Source: Candidatus Hydrogenedentota bacterium (GTDB lineage: Bacteria; Hydrogenedentota; Hydrogenedentia; Hydrogenedentiales; GCA-2746185). Taken from it: DNA of 13,997 nt. The notes under the pieces were generated by a model that was not told where the DNA came from, did not search any database, and saw only the letters and a list, made by a program, of their open reading frames with translations. Shown here in pieces: positions 1 to 7,701 of this stretch (within the stretch, counting starts at the first letter, position 1; each line of letters starts with the position of its first letter). The DNA lies in the NCBI GenBank assembly GCA_012965445.1, contig DTSJ01000142.1:1-13997 (forward strand), given 5' to 3'. The translations under genes and the position numbers were made by a program.

Positions 1-78
1 CGAGATTTCCTGCTCAATTACGTATATACTCTTTACTTACAGGGTACAAAGAGTTAGGCTGAGTTTTTTGACCCTACG
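1..78 (+). repeat. Left copy of a 78-base inverted repeat flanking the locus
   Basis: This stretch matches the reverse complement of 13809-13886 over exactly 78 columns without gaps. The outer 16 bases (CGAGATTTCCTGCTCA) are identical. Bases 50-78, including GGCTGAGTTTTTTGACCC, match at 28 of 29 columns, the exception being A at 56 against C. The central 33 columns match only about as often as chance. Weak similarity continues to GGTGTTA at 85-91 with a four-base length difference. The element may extend left of base 1. Its nature (MITE, insertion-sequence end, dispersed intergenic repeat) cannot be decided from the window. Confidence 0.8.
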
Positions 79-116
79 ACTATTGGTGTTAAGTCTTTTT
101 TAATCCTGACGAAATA

Positions 117-136
117 TGACAATTCACCTATTGTCA
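117..136 (-). terminator. Hairpin just downstream of ureG, weak terminator candidate
   Basis: A perfect 7-bp inverted repeat (TGACAAT, six-base loop, ATTGTCA) starts four bases beyond the ureG stop codon. On the transcribed strand it is not followed by a run of U, so it is not a classical intrinsic terminator. It could protect the 3' end of the operon mRNA or assist Rho-dependent termination. No other hairpin in the 140 bases after ureG looks like a terminator. Confidence 0.35.
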
Positions 137-140
137 ACCA

Positions 141-872
141 TCAGGCGCTGGTCTGTTGATGACCGCATACCTGTAACGCTAATTCGATGTGTTTTATGAT
201 CTCCGAAACTCCCTCGCTATCTTTTACGTTGCTGAAGAGGAAGGGGCCGTCACCACGCATTTTTCGTGTGTCTCTGTCCATGACGCCCAGGTCGGCACCG
301 ACGGCTTCGGCGAGGTCTTTCTTGTTGATGATAAAGAGATCGGATTGTGTAATGCCGGGTCCGCCTTTGCGTGGGATTTTGTCTCCGCCGGAGACATCGA
401 TGATATAGATTATATAGTCGGCGAGTTCGCGACTGAAATTTGCCGCTAGATTATCTCCGCCACTTTCTACGAAGAGTAATTCAATCTTGCCGTCTGATTT
501 TTTCGTGAGACTTTCGAGCGCACGGAGGTTGAGCGAGATGTCTTCGCGTATCGCCGCATGTGGACACCCTCCAGTTTCGACGGCTTCAATTCGTTCGGCT
601 TCGAGAGCGTTGTGTCGGGTAAGGAATTGAGCATCTTCTTGGGTGAATATATCGTTTGTCACTACGCCGATCTCGTAGGTGTCCCGAAGTGCCTCGCATA
701 GCCGAAGGACGAGTGCTGTTTTCCCTGAGCCAACAGGTCCGCCGATGCCTACTGTAAACGGACGTTGTGAATAGTCGCGCGTTTCGTTGGCGAGACTCCG
801 TAAACGATATTCGCCTGGCCCTAAAAGTTTTTCGTGCGTGTGTCCGTGTTCGTGAGAGTGTTGATTGCACAT
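141..872 (-). CDS. ureG: Urease accessory GTPase UreG with histidine-rich N-terminus
   Basis: UreG is the cytoplasmic SIMIBI-class GTPase whose GTP hydrolysis drives nickel delivery into apo-urease with UreD and UreF. The 243-residue protein has the P-loop GPVGSGKT (45-52), the [10 protein letters not shown] segment, the nickel-binding CPH motif (103-105), the VESGGDNL motif and the NKKDL guanine-specificity motif. The start is ATG at 872, preceded by GAGGAG with an eight-base spacer. It is the last gene of the operon, 33 bases after ureF. The N-terminus is odd: His at 5, 7, 9, 11 and 13 form an alternating metal-binding tract. Many bacterial UreG proteins lack this, whereas plant UreG and some bacterial ones have it. 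Because no ureE is visible, I infer that this tract takes over nickel storage or hand-over. Confidence 0.97.
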   Translation of the reverse strand: MCNQHSHEHGHTHEKLLGPGEYRLRSLANETRDYSQRPFTVGIGGPVGSGKTALVLRLCEALRDTYEIGVVTNDIFTQEDAQFLTRHNALEAERIEAVETGGCPHAAIREDISLNLRALESLTKKSDGKIELLFVESGGDNLAANFSRELADYIIYIIDVSGGDKIPRKGGPGITQSDLFIINKKDLAEAVGADLGVMDRDTRKMRGDGPFLFSNVKDSEGVSEIIKHIELALQVCGHQQTSA

Positions 873-905
873 GGATTGTTCTCCTCGATGAATTTATGTG
901 AGTGT

Positions 906-1598
906 TTAGTTCTGGAAGATTTTTGAGTACATATATTGGTGACCGGTCTGGGCCATTTCAATCATGGGTTGAGAGCGCACGGCACGGTCATAGGGTGTGT
1001 CTGCGAATCGAAGCCGAAGGGCCTCGCATTTTGGTGCTATTGCTACATGGAGAGCCTGTGCTCGGAGCGGTCCGATGAGACCCAATCGAATGCCTGCACT
1101 GAACTGGTCACGTAGGGCCATATAGAGCACGAGGCGTTGTATGGCTGTGCGTTCGAACCCGATGCGACGTAACAGAAGAGGCAGGACTATCTGAAAATAC
1201 TTGGGTAATGAACGGGATCGAAACTGTTGCTCAAGTTCTTCGATATCGTTTGGTTTATAGGCACTCTTAATCAATGAAAACCAATTCTCTCCCAGGAGTT
1301 CACTGGCTTTGCGAATGGATTCGACGGTGTTGAATGCTTCCCATTCATTAGTCATGCTGAGCAACGTATTATTGTCGAAGTCATCGTATAAAGCGTATGA
1401 CGAGTTGATGAACGGGAGCTCGAATTCACAAACTGTTTTAAGCTGGGATAGCAAGTATTCATATAAATCCTTCTCGGATTTCAAATGCCCTGACTTGGCC
1501 ATAGATTCGAGACCTTGCGAGAATGCGAATCCCCCGGTCGGGAACGCGGTGTCCGCAAGGTGCATGAGTGTGTAGGCTTCTAACGCGAGTTCTTGCAT
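906..1598 (-). CDS. ureF: Urease accessory protein UreF
   Basis: UreF is the helical accessory protein that bridges UreD and UreG on apo-urease and regulates the UreG GTPase. The 230-residue product has the family's N-terminal signature FPTGGFAFSQGLE (19-31) and the conserved RLGLIGPLRAQ (171-181), and ends in a QYMYSKIFQN-like tail. I chose ATG at 1598, eight bases after the ureC stop, because it gives normal UreF length and begins just before the conserved start of the family. An in-frame TTG at 1658 would add 20 residues that do not resemble UreF and overlap ureC. The ribosome-binding site is weak (TAGGT eight bases upstream), so translation may depend on coupling to ureC. Confidence 0.93.
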   Translation of the reverse strand: MQELALEAYTLMHLADTAFPTGGFAFSQGLESMAKSGHLKSEKDLYEYLLSQLKTVCEFELPFINSSYALYDDFDNNTLLSMTNEWEAFNTVESIRKASELLGENWFSLIKSAYKPNDIEELEQQFRSRSLPKYFQIVLPLLLRRIGFERTAIQRLVLYMALRDQFSAGIRLGLIGPLRAQALHVAIAPKCEALRLRFADTPYDRAVRSQPMIEMAQTGHQYMYSKIFQN

Positions 1599-1606
1599 CG
1601 GGCGAC

Positions 1607-3322
1607 CTAAAAGAGATTGAACAGTCGCGCCAATGGCAGCGTTGTTGCGGGTTCGCAAGTTAAGAGCTCCCCGTCGGCATGTACCTGATAGGTTTCGGGA
1701 TCAATTTTCATTTCAGGAAGCGCATCGTTGAGGCGCATGTCCTTCTTTGTTATCCCGCGGCATGCACGAACGGCCTCCACGGACTTGGCAAGGCCGTAAT
1801 TCGCGTTCACATGATCAAGTGAAGCTTTTGAAACAAAGGCCAGTGAATTGAGGCCGACCGCAATGCCGCGAGCGCCAAACATGGGCCTTGAAAAGAAGGG
1901 CTGTGGGGTTGGAATGGACGCGTTCGGATCGCCCATTTGCGATTGAACGATGATACCGCCTTTGAGAATCATTTCCGGTTTTGAGCCGAAGAAGCCTGTT
2001 TTCCACAGTACTAGGTCGGCGAGCTTACCGACCTCTACAGAGCCGACGTGATCTGAGATACCGTGAGCGACTGCTGGATTGATCGTGTATTTCGCAATAT
2101 AGCGTTTCACTCGCAGGTTGTCACTGTCGGTACCTGTATCCTCGGGCAAGGGGCCCCGTTGCACTTTCATTTTGTGCGCGGTTTGCCACGTTCGGCAAAT
2201 GACCTCCCCTACACGCCCCATGGCTTGTGAATCGGAGGCAATGATTGAGATGGCTCCGAGATCGTGAAGAATATCCTCAGCGGCGATCGTTTCACCCCGA
2301 ATTCGACTTTCAGCGAAGGCGACATCTTCGGGAATGTTCTTGTCGAGGTGGTGGCACACCATCAACATGTCCAAGTGTTCGTCGAGAGTGTTCACAGTAA
2401 ATGGGCGTGTCGGATTTGTCGACGATGGGAGCACATTCAGTTCGCCGCAGACGCGCATGATGTCCGGTGCATGCCCACCTCCGGCTCCTTCGGTGTGGTA
2501 GGTATGAATGGTACGCCCTTCGAACGCGGCGATGGTCTGCTCGACAAATCCCGATTCGTTCAGGGTATCGGTATGGATGGCTACCTGAATATCGTAATCC
2601 TCAGCTACGGAAAGACAGCTTCGGATTGATGCTGGTGTCGTTCCCCAATCTTCATGTAACTTGAGCCCCAGTGCACCGCCCTCGACTTGTTCGACCAGGC
2701 CTTGGGGCAATGAGGAGTTTCCTTTACCCAGAAAGCCAAAATTCAACGGATACGAATCTGTGGCGGCGAGCATCATTTCTATGTGATTTGCGCCGGGTGT
2801 ACAGGTCGTGGCATTAGTGCCCGTTGCGGGACCCGTGCCCCCACCAATCATCGTGGTTATTCCCGACGCAAGCGCTTCGTCAATTTGCTGAGGGCAAATG
2901 AAGTGGATATGCGCATCGATACCACCCGCTGTAAGGATGAGTCTCTCGCCAGCAATGACTTCGGTAGTCACACCAACCCTCATAGTGGCGTCTACATCAG
3001 GCATGATGTGGGGATTCCCGGCTTTCCCGATACCGACGATACGACCATCTTTTATGCCGATATCAGCCTTTATGATGCCCGTATAGTCCACGATTAACGC
3101 GTTGGTTATGAGGAGATCCAGTGCATCTGCTTGTGAGAGTCCCGCCGACTGTCCCATGCCGTCGCGAAGGGTTTTACCACCACCGAATTTGCATTCTTCA
3201 CCATACGTAGTCCGGTCTTCCTCGACTCGTATCAATAACTCGGTATCGCCCAGGCGAACCCGGTCTCCGGTGGTAGGGCCATAGATGTCCGCGTAGGCTC
3301 TTCGATCCATTTCGTAGCTCAT
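1607..3322 (-). CDS. ureC: Urease alpha (catalytic) subunit UreC
   Basis: UreC is the large urease subunit that hydrolyses urea to ammonia and carbamate at a di-nickel centre in the cytoplasm. At 571 residues it has full family length. Every expected active-site residue is visible, offset +4 from Klebsiella numbering: nickel ligands H138 and H140 (DAHIHF), the carbamylated K221 with H223 (KLHEDWG), H250, H276 ([15 protein letters not shown]) and D364 (SDSQAMGR), plus mobile-flap residues C323 and H324 and Arg340. The enzyme should therefore be active if nickel is loaded. The start is ATG at 3322 with GGGAG eight bases upstream. The gene follows ureAB by 40 bases and precedes ureF by eight. 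Confidence 0.98.
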   Translation of the reverse strand: MSYEMDRRAYADIYGPTTGDRVRLGDTELLIRVEEDRTTYGEECKFGGGKTLRDGMGQSAGLSQADALDLLITNALIVDYTGIIKADIGIKDGRIVGIGKAGNPHIMPDVDATMRVGVTTEVIAGERLILTAGGIDAHIHFICPQQIDEALASGITTMIGGGTGPATGTNATTCTPGANHIEMMLAATDSYPLNFGFLGKGNSSLPQGLVEQVEGGALGLKLHEDWGTTPASIRSCLSVAEDYDIQVAIHTDTLNESGFVEQTIAAFEGRTIHTYHTEGAGGGHAPDIMRVCGELNVLPSSTNPTRPFTVNTLDEHLDMLMVCHHLDKNIPEDVAFAESRIRGETIAAEDILHDLGAISIIASDSQAMGRVGEVICRTWQTAHKMKVQRGPLPEDTGTDSDNLRVKRYIAKYTINPAVAHGISDHVGSVEVGKLADLVLWKTGFFGSKPEMILKGGIIVQSQMGDPNASIPTPQPFFSRPMFGARGIAVGLNSLAFVSKASLDHVNANYGLAKSVEAVRACRGITKKDMRLNDALPEMKIDPETYQVHADGELLTCEPATTLPLARLFNLF

Positions 3323-3362
3323 ATTAAAAATCTCCCGAGTTGGGTTAATCGTGCCAAAATTG

Positions 3363-4118
3363 TTACTGTTTCAACGCGCTTTCAACATTTTCCAGTGCTT
3401 CGGCAACCCTATCAGAAGATGCTTCGCCTGAAATGAAACCGTTACCGCCGTAAATGACTCGTTCTCCTGCTATTTTCACGAGACCTACGGTTTTCGATTC
3501 GCCGGGCTCAAATCGGACAGCTGTACCGGAGGGGATATCCAGACGAAATCCGTACGCCTGCTCCCGATTAAAATTCAGTCGCAGGTTTGTCTCGAAGAAG
3601 GGATAGTGTGAACCGACTTGGATAGGGCGATCTCCTGTATTGGTCACCTCAACTTCGACGGTTTCTCTGTTGGCATTCAGGACGACGGCATCGTCTAACA
3701 ATTCATAGCTGCCAGGAGAATCGCTTTCTGAGACCGTTGAATCCGCCAGGGGCGCGCCCTGTTGCTCAACGTCCAGACCCGATCCGTATAAAGCCAATGC
3801 GCGATCTCCGCGTTCCAAACAAATGGGTACATGGACGGTAACCAGTTTTGTACCGTCGGGAAAGGTGCCTTCGACCTGAACTTCCTGCAACAACTCAGCG
3901 ACTCCAGGAAGAACATCTTCGAACCCAAGGATTTTCTTGCCTGTGTCCATGAGCGCTGCGACATCTTGACCATCCCGAATAAATTCGAGAATCTGGGTCG
4001 CGAGAAGAGCCATGGATTCGGGATAGTTCAACCGTAATCCGCGCCACAGCCGTTTTTGAGCGATAAAACCGGCATTGTGCAATACAATCTTCTCAATTTC
4101 TTTTGGGGATAACCGCAT
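3363..4118 (-). CDS. ureAB: Fused urease gamma/beta subunit
   Basis: This is a structural urease subunit combining gamma (UreA) and beta (UreB) in one 251-residue chain. Residues 1-100 are a gamma domain ([34 protein letters not shown]). Residues 101-142 are a linker with no urease motif. Residues 143 to about 235 are a beta domain ([41 protein letters not shown]). Similar fusions are known in Helicobacter UreA and some other bacteria. The start is ATG at 4118 with GAGGAG eight bases upstream. It lies 23 bases after ureD and 40 before ureC. The beta-domain motif usually written SHYHFFE reads SHYPFFE (Pro173), and about 16 residues follow the normal beta end. The effect on trimer assembly is unknown. 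Confidence 0.95.
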   Translation of the reverse strand: MRLSPKEIEKIVLHNAGFIAQKRLWRGLRLNYPESMALLATQILEFIRDGQDVAALMDTGKKILGFEDVLPGVAELLQEVQVEGTFPDGTKLVTVHVPICLERGDRALALYGSGLDVEQQGAPLADSTVSESDSPGSYELLDDAVVLNANRETVEVEVTNTGDRPIQVGSHYPFFETNLRLNFNREQAYGFRLDIPSGTAVRFEPGESKTVGLVKIAGERVIYGGNGFISGEASSDRVAEALENVESALKQ

Positions 4119-4141
4119 GTTTATTTCTCCTCAATCGTGAT

Positions 4142-5017
4142 TCAATATTTTCTTTTGTATGGGTCAAACCCTAAGATGTCGTTCCCTGCTAAAGCACTCG
4201 AAATACCCTTGACGTAATCGGAGATAGTTTCCTTTTTTTTGCTCATTACTCGTACGATGAGTGTATCCTCACGCACAGGATTTGCTATTACCCAGGTACC
4301 GGATTTCTCATCCAGTTGTGACCGAAAGAGCATTGAGTCCCGCAGCGCATTCCGCAATGCTTCCCCAACGATATAAACGTTGAGAATACTTCTGTAAGCC
4401 CCAAATCCGCCGATTGCACGAAGATGATCCTTCGCGGGCTCAAGTTGCATGCGATCAGCGACTCGCTTTTTTCCATCAACGGAGATACTAATTTCGGATC
4501 TTAGAAAATCGAAATCAAAGCACTCGCCGTACCCCAATCTTCCTGAGTGAATCCAGTCGACCAGCAAAAGGTTCGATGACGATGTAAGATGCCACTCCTG
4601 GGTCTGCGCGAAACGACTGTCTGCGAAGGGAATGAGTGCGTCCGGGAGAATCACAGCTGTCGCATTGTCGGATAGATGACCGCATATGTGCTGACGAGCG
4701 ATTCGTCCGCCAACCGATTTATATATCTTCGTATCCGACTGCGTTCCGAGAAAGAATTTCGAACCAGATTCACACTCGATTTTCAGACGAATATCGTCAC
4801 CGGTAACAAACCCGCCACCGTAACTGGAGAGATATGCCTGACTACAGTCTGACAGGTTACGCGGGTTTAGAATTTTGAGTGGCTGCACGTTTCTACAGCT
4901 CACCACGCCGGAACTACCTCTAAAAACAGCCACTTTGATATGACTCCATTGAGGCCTTGGAGATTCGTCGGTGGCTGTGTCGTTCTCTGGTGGCACTATC
5001 GTCATTACGTCAGACAC
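4142..5017 (-). CDS. ureD: Urease accessory protein UreD
   Basis: UreD (UreH in Helicobacter) is the beta-helical scaffold that binds apo-urease and, with UreF and UreG, channels nickel into the active site. The 291-residue protein shows the family core SSYGGGFVTGDDIRL (64-78) and GTQSDTKIYKS (91-101). It lies between the transporter genes and the urease structural genes, a common place for ureD. I prefer GTG at 5017, which overlaps the urtE stop by eight bases, because AAGGA sits eight bases upstream. The in-frame ATG at 5005 would be about 20 bases from that site. By eye the sequence is fairly diverged from enterobacterial UreD, as is common in this family. Confidence 0.93.
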   Translation of the reverse strand: MSDVMTIVPPENDTATDESPRPQWSHIKVAVFRGSSGVVSCRNVQPLKILNPRNLSDCSQAYLSSYGGGFVTGDDIRLKIECESGSKFFLGTQSDTKIYKSVGGRIARQHICGHLSDNATAVILPDALIPFADSRFAQTQEWHLTSSSNLLLVDWIHSGRLGYGECFDFDFLRSEISISVDGKKRVADRMQLEPAKDHLRAIGGFGAYRSILNVYIVGEALRNALRDSMLFRSQLDEKSGTWVIANPVREDTLIVRVMSKKKETISDYVKGISSALAGNDILGFDPYKRKY

Positions 5018-5705
5018 TCAGGAATTCCTTCACGATTTCTTCGCTCAGATTCTCGGTGGTACCTTCCGCCACGGCCTGGCCACGGTTCATTACATAAAAG
5101 CGATGACAGTACTTGCGAACGAAATCTAAATATTGCTCAATGATGAGTACAGTTACTCCCTCTTCCTCAATAAGCCGATGAAGGACTTCCCCAATCTGAG
5201 TAATGATATTAGGCTGAATACCTTCGGTCGGCTCATCCAACACAAGAAGCTTTGGTTGCGTTGCAAGTGCACGCCCTATGGCCAATTGTTGTTGCTGACC
5301 ACCGGATAAATCGCCTCCCATACGCCCGGACATTTCCTTGAGGACCGGGAAATATTCGTAGATGCGCTCAGGAATTCCTTGTTTTTTCTTGTCTGACGCG
5401 GCCAGCGCGATACCCAGGTTTTCCTCTACGCTGAGCTTTGGAAAGATCATCCTGCCCTGCGGGACATACCCCATGCCCTTAATTGCACGATAGTGGGCGG
5501 GGCGGGAAGAAATATCTTCGCCATTAAGCGATACGGTACCTGATGCGGCATTCTCCAGTCCCAAAATATTCCGAACCAGTGTGGTTTTACCCACTCCATT
5601 GCGCCCGATAACGCTAACCATTTCTCCGCGATCGATGGATATATTTACTCCATTAAGCGTCTGGATCTCGCCGTATGCGAAAGACAAGTTACGAACTGTA
5701 AGCAT
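5010..5705 (-). CDS. urtE: Urea ABC transporter ATPase UrtE
   Basis: This is one of two cytoplasmic ATPases of the urea importer, in the LivF-like branch of the branched-chain amino-acid (HAAT) family. The 231 residues contain Walker A GRNGVGKT (34-41), the Q-loop at Q83 (YVPQGRMIFP), signature LSGGQ (133-137) and Walker B LLVLDEPTEG with D157 and E158. The switch position is Gln191 (IIEQYLDF) rather than His, which is usual for LivF and UrtE. The start is ATG at 5705, 11 bases after urtD, with AGGAA eight bases upstream overlapping the urtD stop. Its stop overlaps the ureD start, tying the transporter and urease genes into one unit. Confidence 0.95.
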   Translation of the reverse strand: MLTVRNLSFAYGEIQTLNGVNISIDRGEMVSVIGRNGVGKTTLVRNILGLENAASGTVSLNGEDISSRPAHYRAIKGMGYVPQGRMIFPKLSVEENLGIALAASDKKKQGIPERIYEYFPVLKEMSGRMGGDLSGGQQQQLAIGRALATQPKLLVLDEPTEGIQPNIITQIGEVLHRLIEEEGVTVLIIEQYLDFVRKYCHRFYVMNRGQAVAEGTTENLSEEIVKEFLSV

Positions 5706-5716
5706 CGTGATTATTC

Positions 5717-6538
5717 CTACCGTCCCAAGTACGCGTCAATAACTTCAACATTGGACTGAATTTCGTCCAGGGTTCCTTCGGCCATGACCAAACCCTCATT
5801 AAATACAGAAATGTAGGAATCGAGATTTCGGACAAAATCCATATCATGTTCAATCACCACGATCGTATGATCCTCCTTCAGTTCCAAAAGCAATTCTGCT
5901 GTGAGCATCGTCTCGCTGTCTGATAATCCGGCAGCCGGTTCATCAATGAGCAACAACTTTGGATCCGATAGTATAAGCGTACTGATCGAAAGCCATTGGC
6001 GTTGCCCGTGACTCAGCTGACTCGCGGGCGTTTCCAGTTCCGCTCCCAAACCCACGCGTTCAAAAATGGAACGAATCTGATCGCGATCTTGCGGTTTCAG
6101 TGTCCCCAAGAGATTAGCCCACATGCCCTGGTTTTTCGGAAGGGCAAGCTGCATGTTTTCCAATGTCGTCAGACTGTCAAATACGGTCGGGGTTTGAAAT
6201 TTTCGCCGGATGCCGCGCAAAGCAATGTCCATTTCGCTCTTGTCCGAAATCTTCTGCCCGTCAAAGAAGACTTCTCCTGTGGCGGGGATCGTTTTTCCGC
6301 TGACCACATCGCAAAAGGGCGTTTTACCAGCGCCGTTGGGCCCGATGATGACTCGTAATTCATTGTGTTCAATGCCGAACGCCTCGATGTCGAGTGCTTT
6401 GAATCCGTCGAATATTACTGTGATGCCTTCGATAAACAAGATGTATTTTTTGTCCCAAAAGCGATTTTGACCTGGATGCTCATCGATGTACCTTGCGAGC
6501 GGATTACGTTCGGTTTCGGTAGGCGAGTTGTCTGTCAT
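5717..6538 (-). CDS. urtD: Urea ABC transporter ATPase UrtD
   Basis: This is the LivG-like ATPase of the urea importer. The 273 residues show Walker A GPNGAGKT (66-73), Q-loop Q115 (KFQTPTVF), the UrtD-type signature LSHGQRQWL (175-183), Walker B LLLIDEP (195-201), the D-loop GLSD and switch His231 (VIEHD). One oddity is that the residue after Walker A is Pro74 (GKTP), where the family normally has Thr or Ser. Nucleotide-binding geometry may be altered, although the Lys and Thr that contact phosphate and magnesium remain. The start ATG at 6538 overlaps the urtC stop as ATGA, so translation is probably coupled. About 30 residues precede the first ATPase strand, a longer lead than in UrtE. Confidence 0.94.
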   Translation of the reverse strand: MTDNSPTETERNPLARYIDEHPGQNRFWDKKYILFIEGITVIFDGFKALDIEAFGIEHNELRVIIGPNGAGKTPFCDVVSGKTIPATGEVFFDGQKISDKSEMDIALRGIRRKFQTPTVFDSLTTLENMQLALPKNQGMWANLLGTLKPQDRDQIRSIFERVGLGAELETPASQLSHGQRQWLSISTLILSDPKLLLIDEPAAGLSDSETMLTAELLLELKEDHTIVVIEHDMDFVRNLDSYISVFNEGLVMAEGTLDEIQSNVEVIDAYLGR

Positions 6539-7701
6539 CCCGACACCTCATCGATCGAATCCGTGCTCAGTTTCTTGGCACGCGCTTTCCTTCCGGGCAA
6601 CAGACTCGCCAGACCTTCGTTAAAGTATACAGCGACAGCGATGAACAGAGCGCCGAGAACGAATTGCCAATACTCTGCTTTCCAGGTAAAGAGCAGCATG
6701 TCTCGATCGGAAGTAAGGAAATTGTAGAGAATGTTTACAAGTAGCGCTCCAATGATTGGCCCGGAGAGCGTTCCTCGGCCACCAACGGCAACCCAGACGA
6801 CAACCAGCACTGAGGCACTTGCTTCCATGTTATGGGGCGTAAAAATACCCATCTGCGGGGTATATAGCATTCCTGCCAATCCGGTAATCATTCCTGCAAC
6901 GACAAAGGCAAACATTTTGTAGGTGTGGGGAGCATATCCGTAGAATCGAAGAGCACGTTCATTGTCTCGTACGGCTACCAGTATACGTCCCAGGGGAGAA
7001 TTGACGATAAATCGACAAAACGAGTATGACACGAAAAGCGCTACCAGTGTCAGTAGATAGAGGGTCAGTTTCACATTGGGATCGGAGAGTTGAAACGATC
7101 CGGCGATGTATTCGAAACGAGTGAGACCGTTCGTTCCCCCCAGTTTCATGTCGTTCATGGAGAAAAAGTTGACCGCCGCTACGGTAATTGCCTGGGTGAG
7201 AATGGCAAAATATACACCTCGCACCCGACTACGAAATCCGAAGTAACCGATCAGACCTGCGATAATGCCGGGAATGGCCATTCCAAGAATTACGGTGACA
7301 GGCAGGGACCAGAATGGCTTCCAGAACCATGGAGTGAGGGCATCTGCGGGAACCTCACCTACTTTATACGGATAAACGACGTAAAGGCAGGCGGGAATCT
7401 TCCAGCCTGCTGCATCGACGATTCCTTCCGGGCCTCCGTGATGGGCGAGATACATACCCATTGCGTATCCACCCAGAGAGAAAAATAACGCTTGGCACAG
7501 GCTCAAGATTCCCGTGTATCCCCATATCAAATCCAGCGCGAGAGCCATCATGGCGAAGGTGAGGTATCGTCCAAGCATATTCACGACCTCGATACTAACG
7601 ACACCCGTGAAATATAGTCCGGGTATGCCAATGAGACCAAATATGAAAAGACCGTAGAGCAATCGAATATCGAGTGAACTGCGGTTGAGGCCCCTAATCA
7701 T
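6535..7701 (-). CDS. urtC: Urea ABC transporter permease UrtC
   Basis: This is a LivM-like inner-membrane permease, partner of UrtB. The 388-residue protein is dominated by hydrophobic segments, about ten by eye. It carries LSLCQALFFSLGGYAMG (66-82), GGTNGLT (188-194), the cytoplasmic coupling segment VAVRDNERALRFYGY (242-256) and GMLYTPQMGIFTP, all typical of UrtC. I chose ATG at 7701, which overlaps the urtB stop by eight bases and has AAGGAAG with an eight-base spacer. An in-frame TTG at 7725 would add eight residues that encode that ribosome-binding site instead. Its stop overlaps urtD by four bases. Confidence 0.94.
   Translation of the reverse strand: MIRGLNRSSLDIRLLYGLFIFGLIGIPGLYFTGVVSIEVVNMLGRYLTFAMMALALDLIWGYTGILSLCQALFFSLGGYAMGMYLAHHGGPEGIVDAAGWKIPACLYVVYPYKVGEVPADALTPWFWKPFWSLPVTVILGMAIPGIIAGLIGYFGFRSRVRGVYFAILTQAITVAAVNFFSMNDMKLGGTNGLTRFEYIAGSFQLSDPNVKLTLYLLTLVALFVSYSFCRFIVNSPLGRILVAVRDNERALRFYGYAPHTYKMFAFVVAGMITGLAGMLYTPQMGIFTPHNMEASASVLVVVWVAVGGRGTLSGPIIGALLVNILYNFLTSDRDMLLFTWKAEYWQFVLGALFIAVAVYFNEGLASLLPGRKARAKKLSTDSIDEVSG

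Noticed and set aside
53..59. GTTAGGC resembling an integron attC core site
   Set aside because: No partner core site at proper spacing, the right repeat copy reads GTTCGGC, and there is no integrase or cassette structure.
1599..1658. UreF starting at TTG 1658 inside ureC
   Set aside because: The added 20 residues do not resemble UreF, and ATG at 1598 gives normal length.
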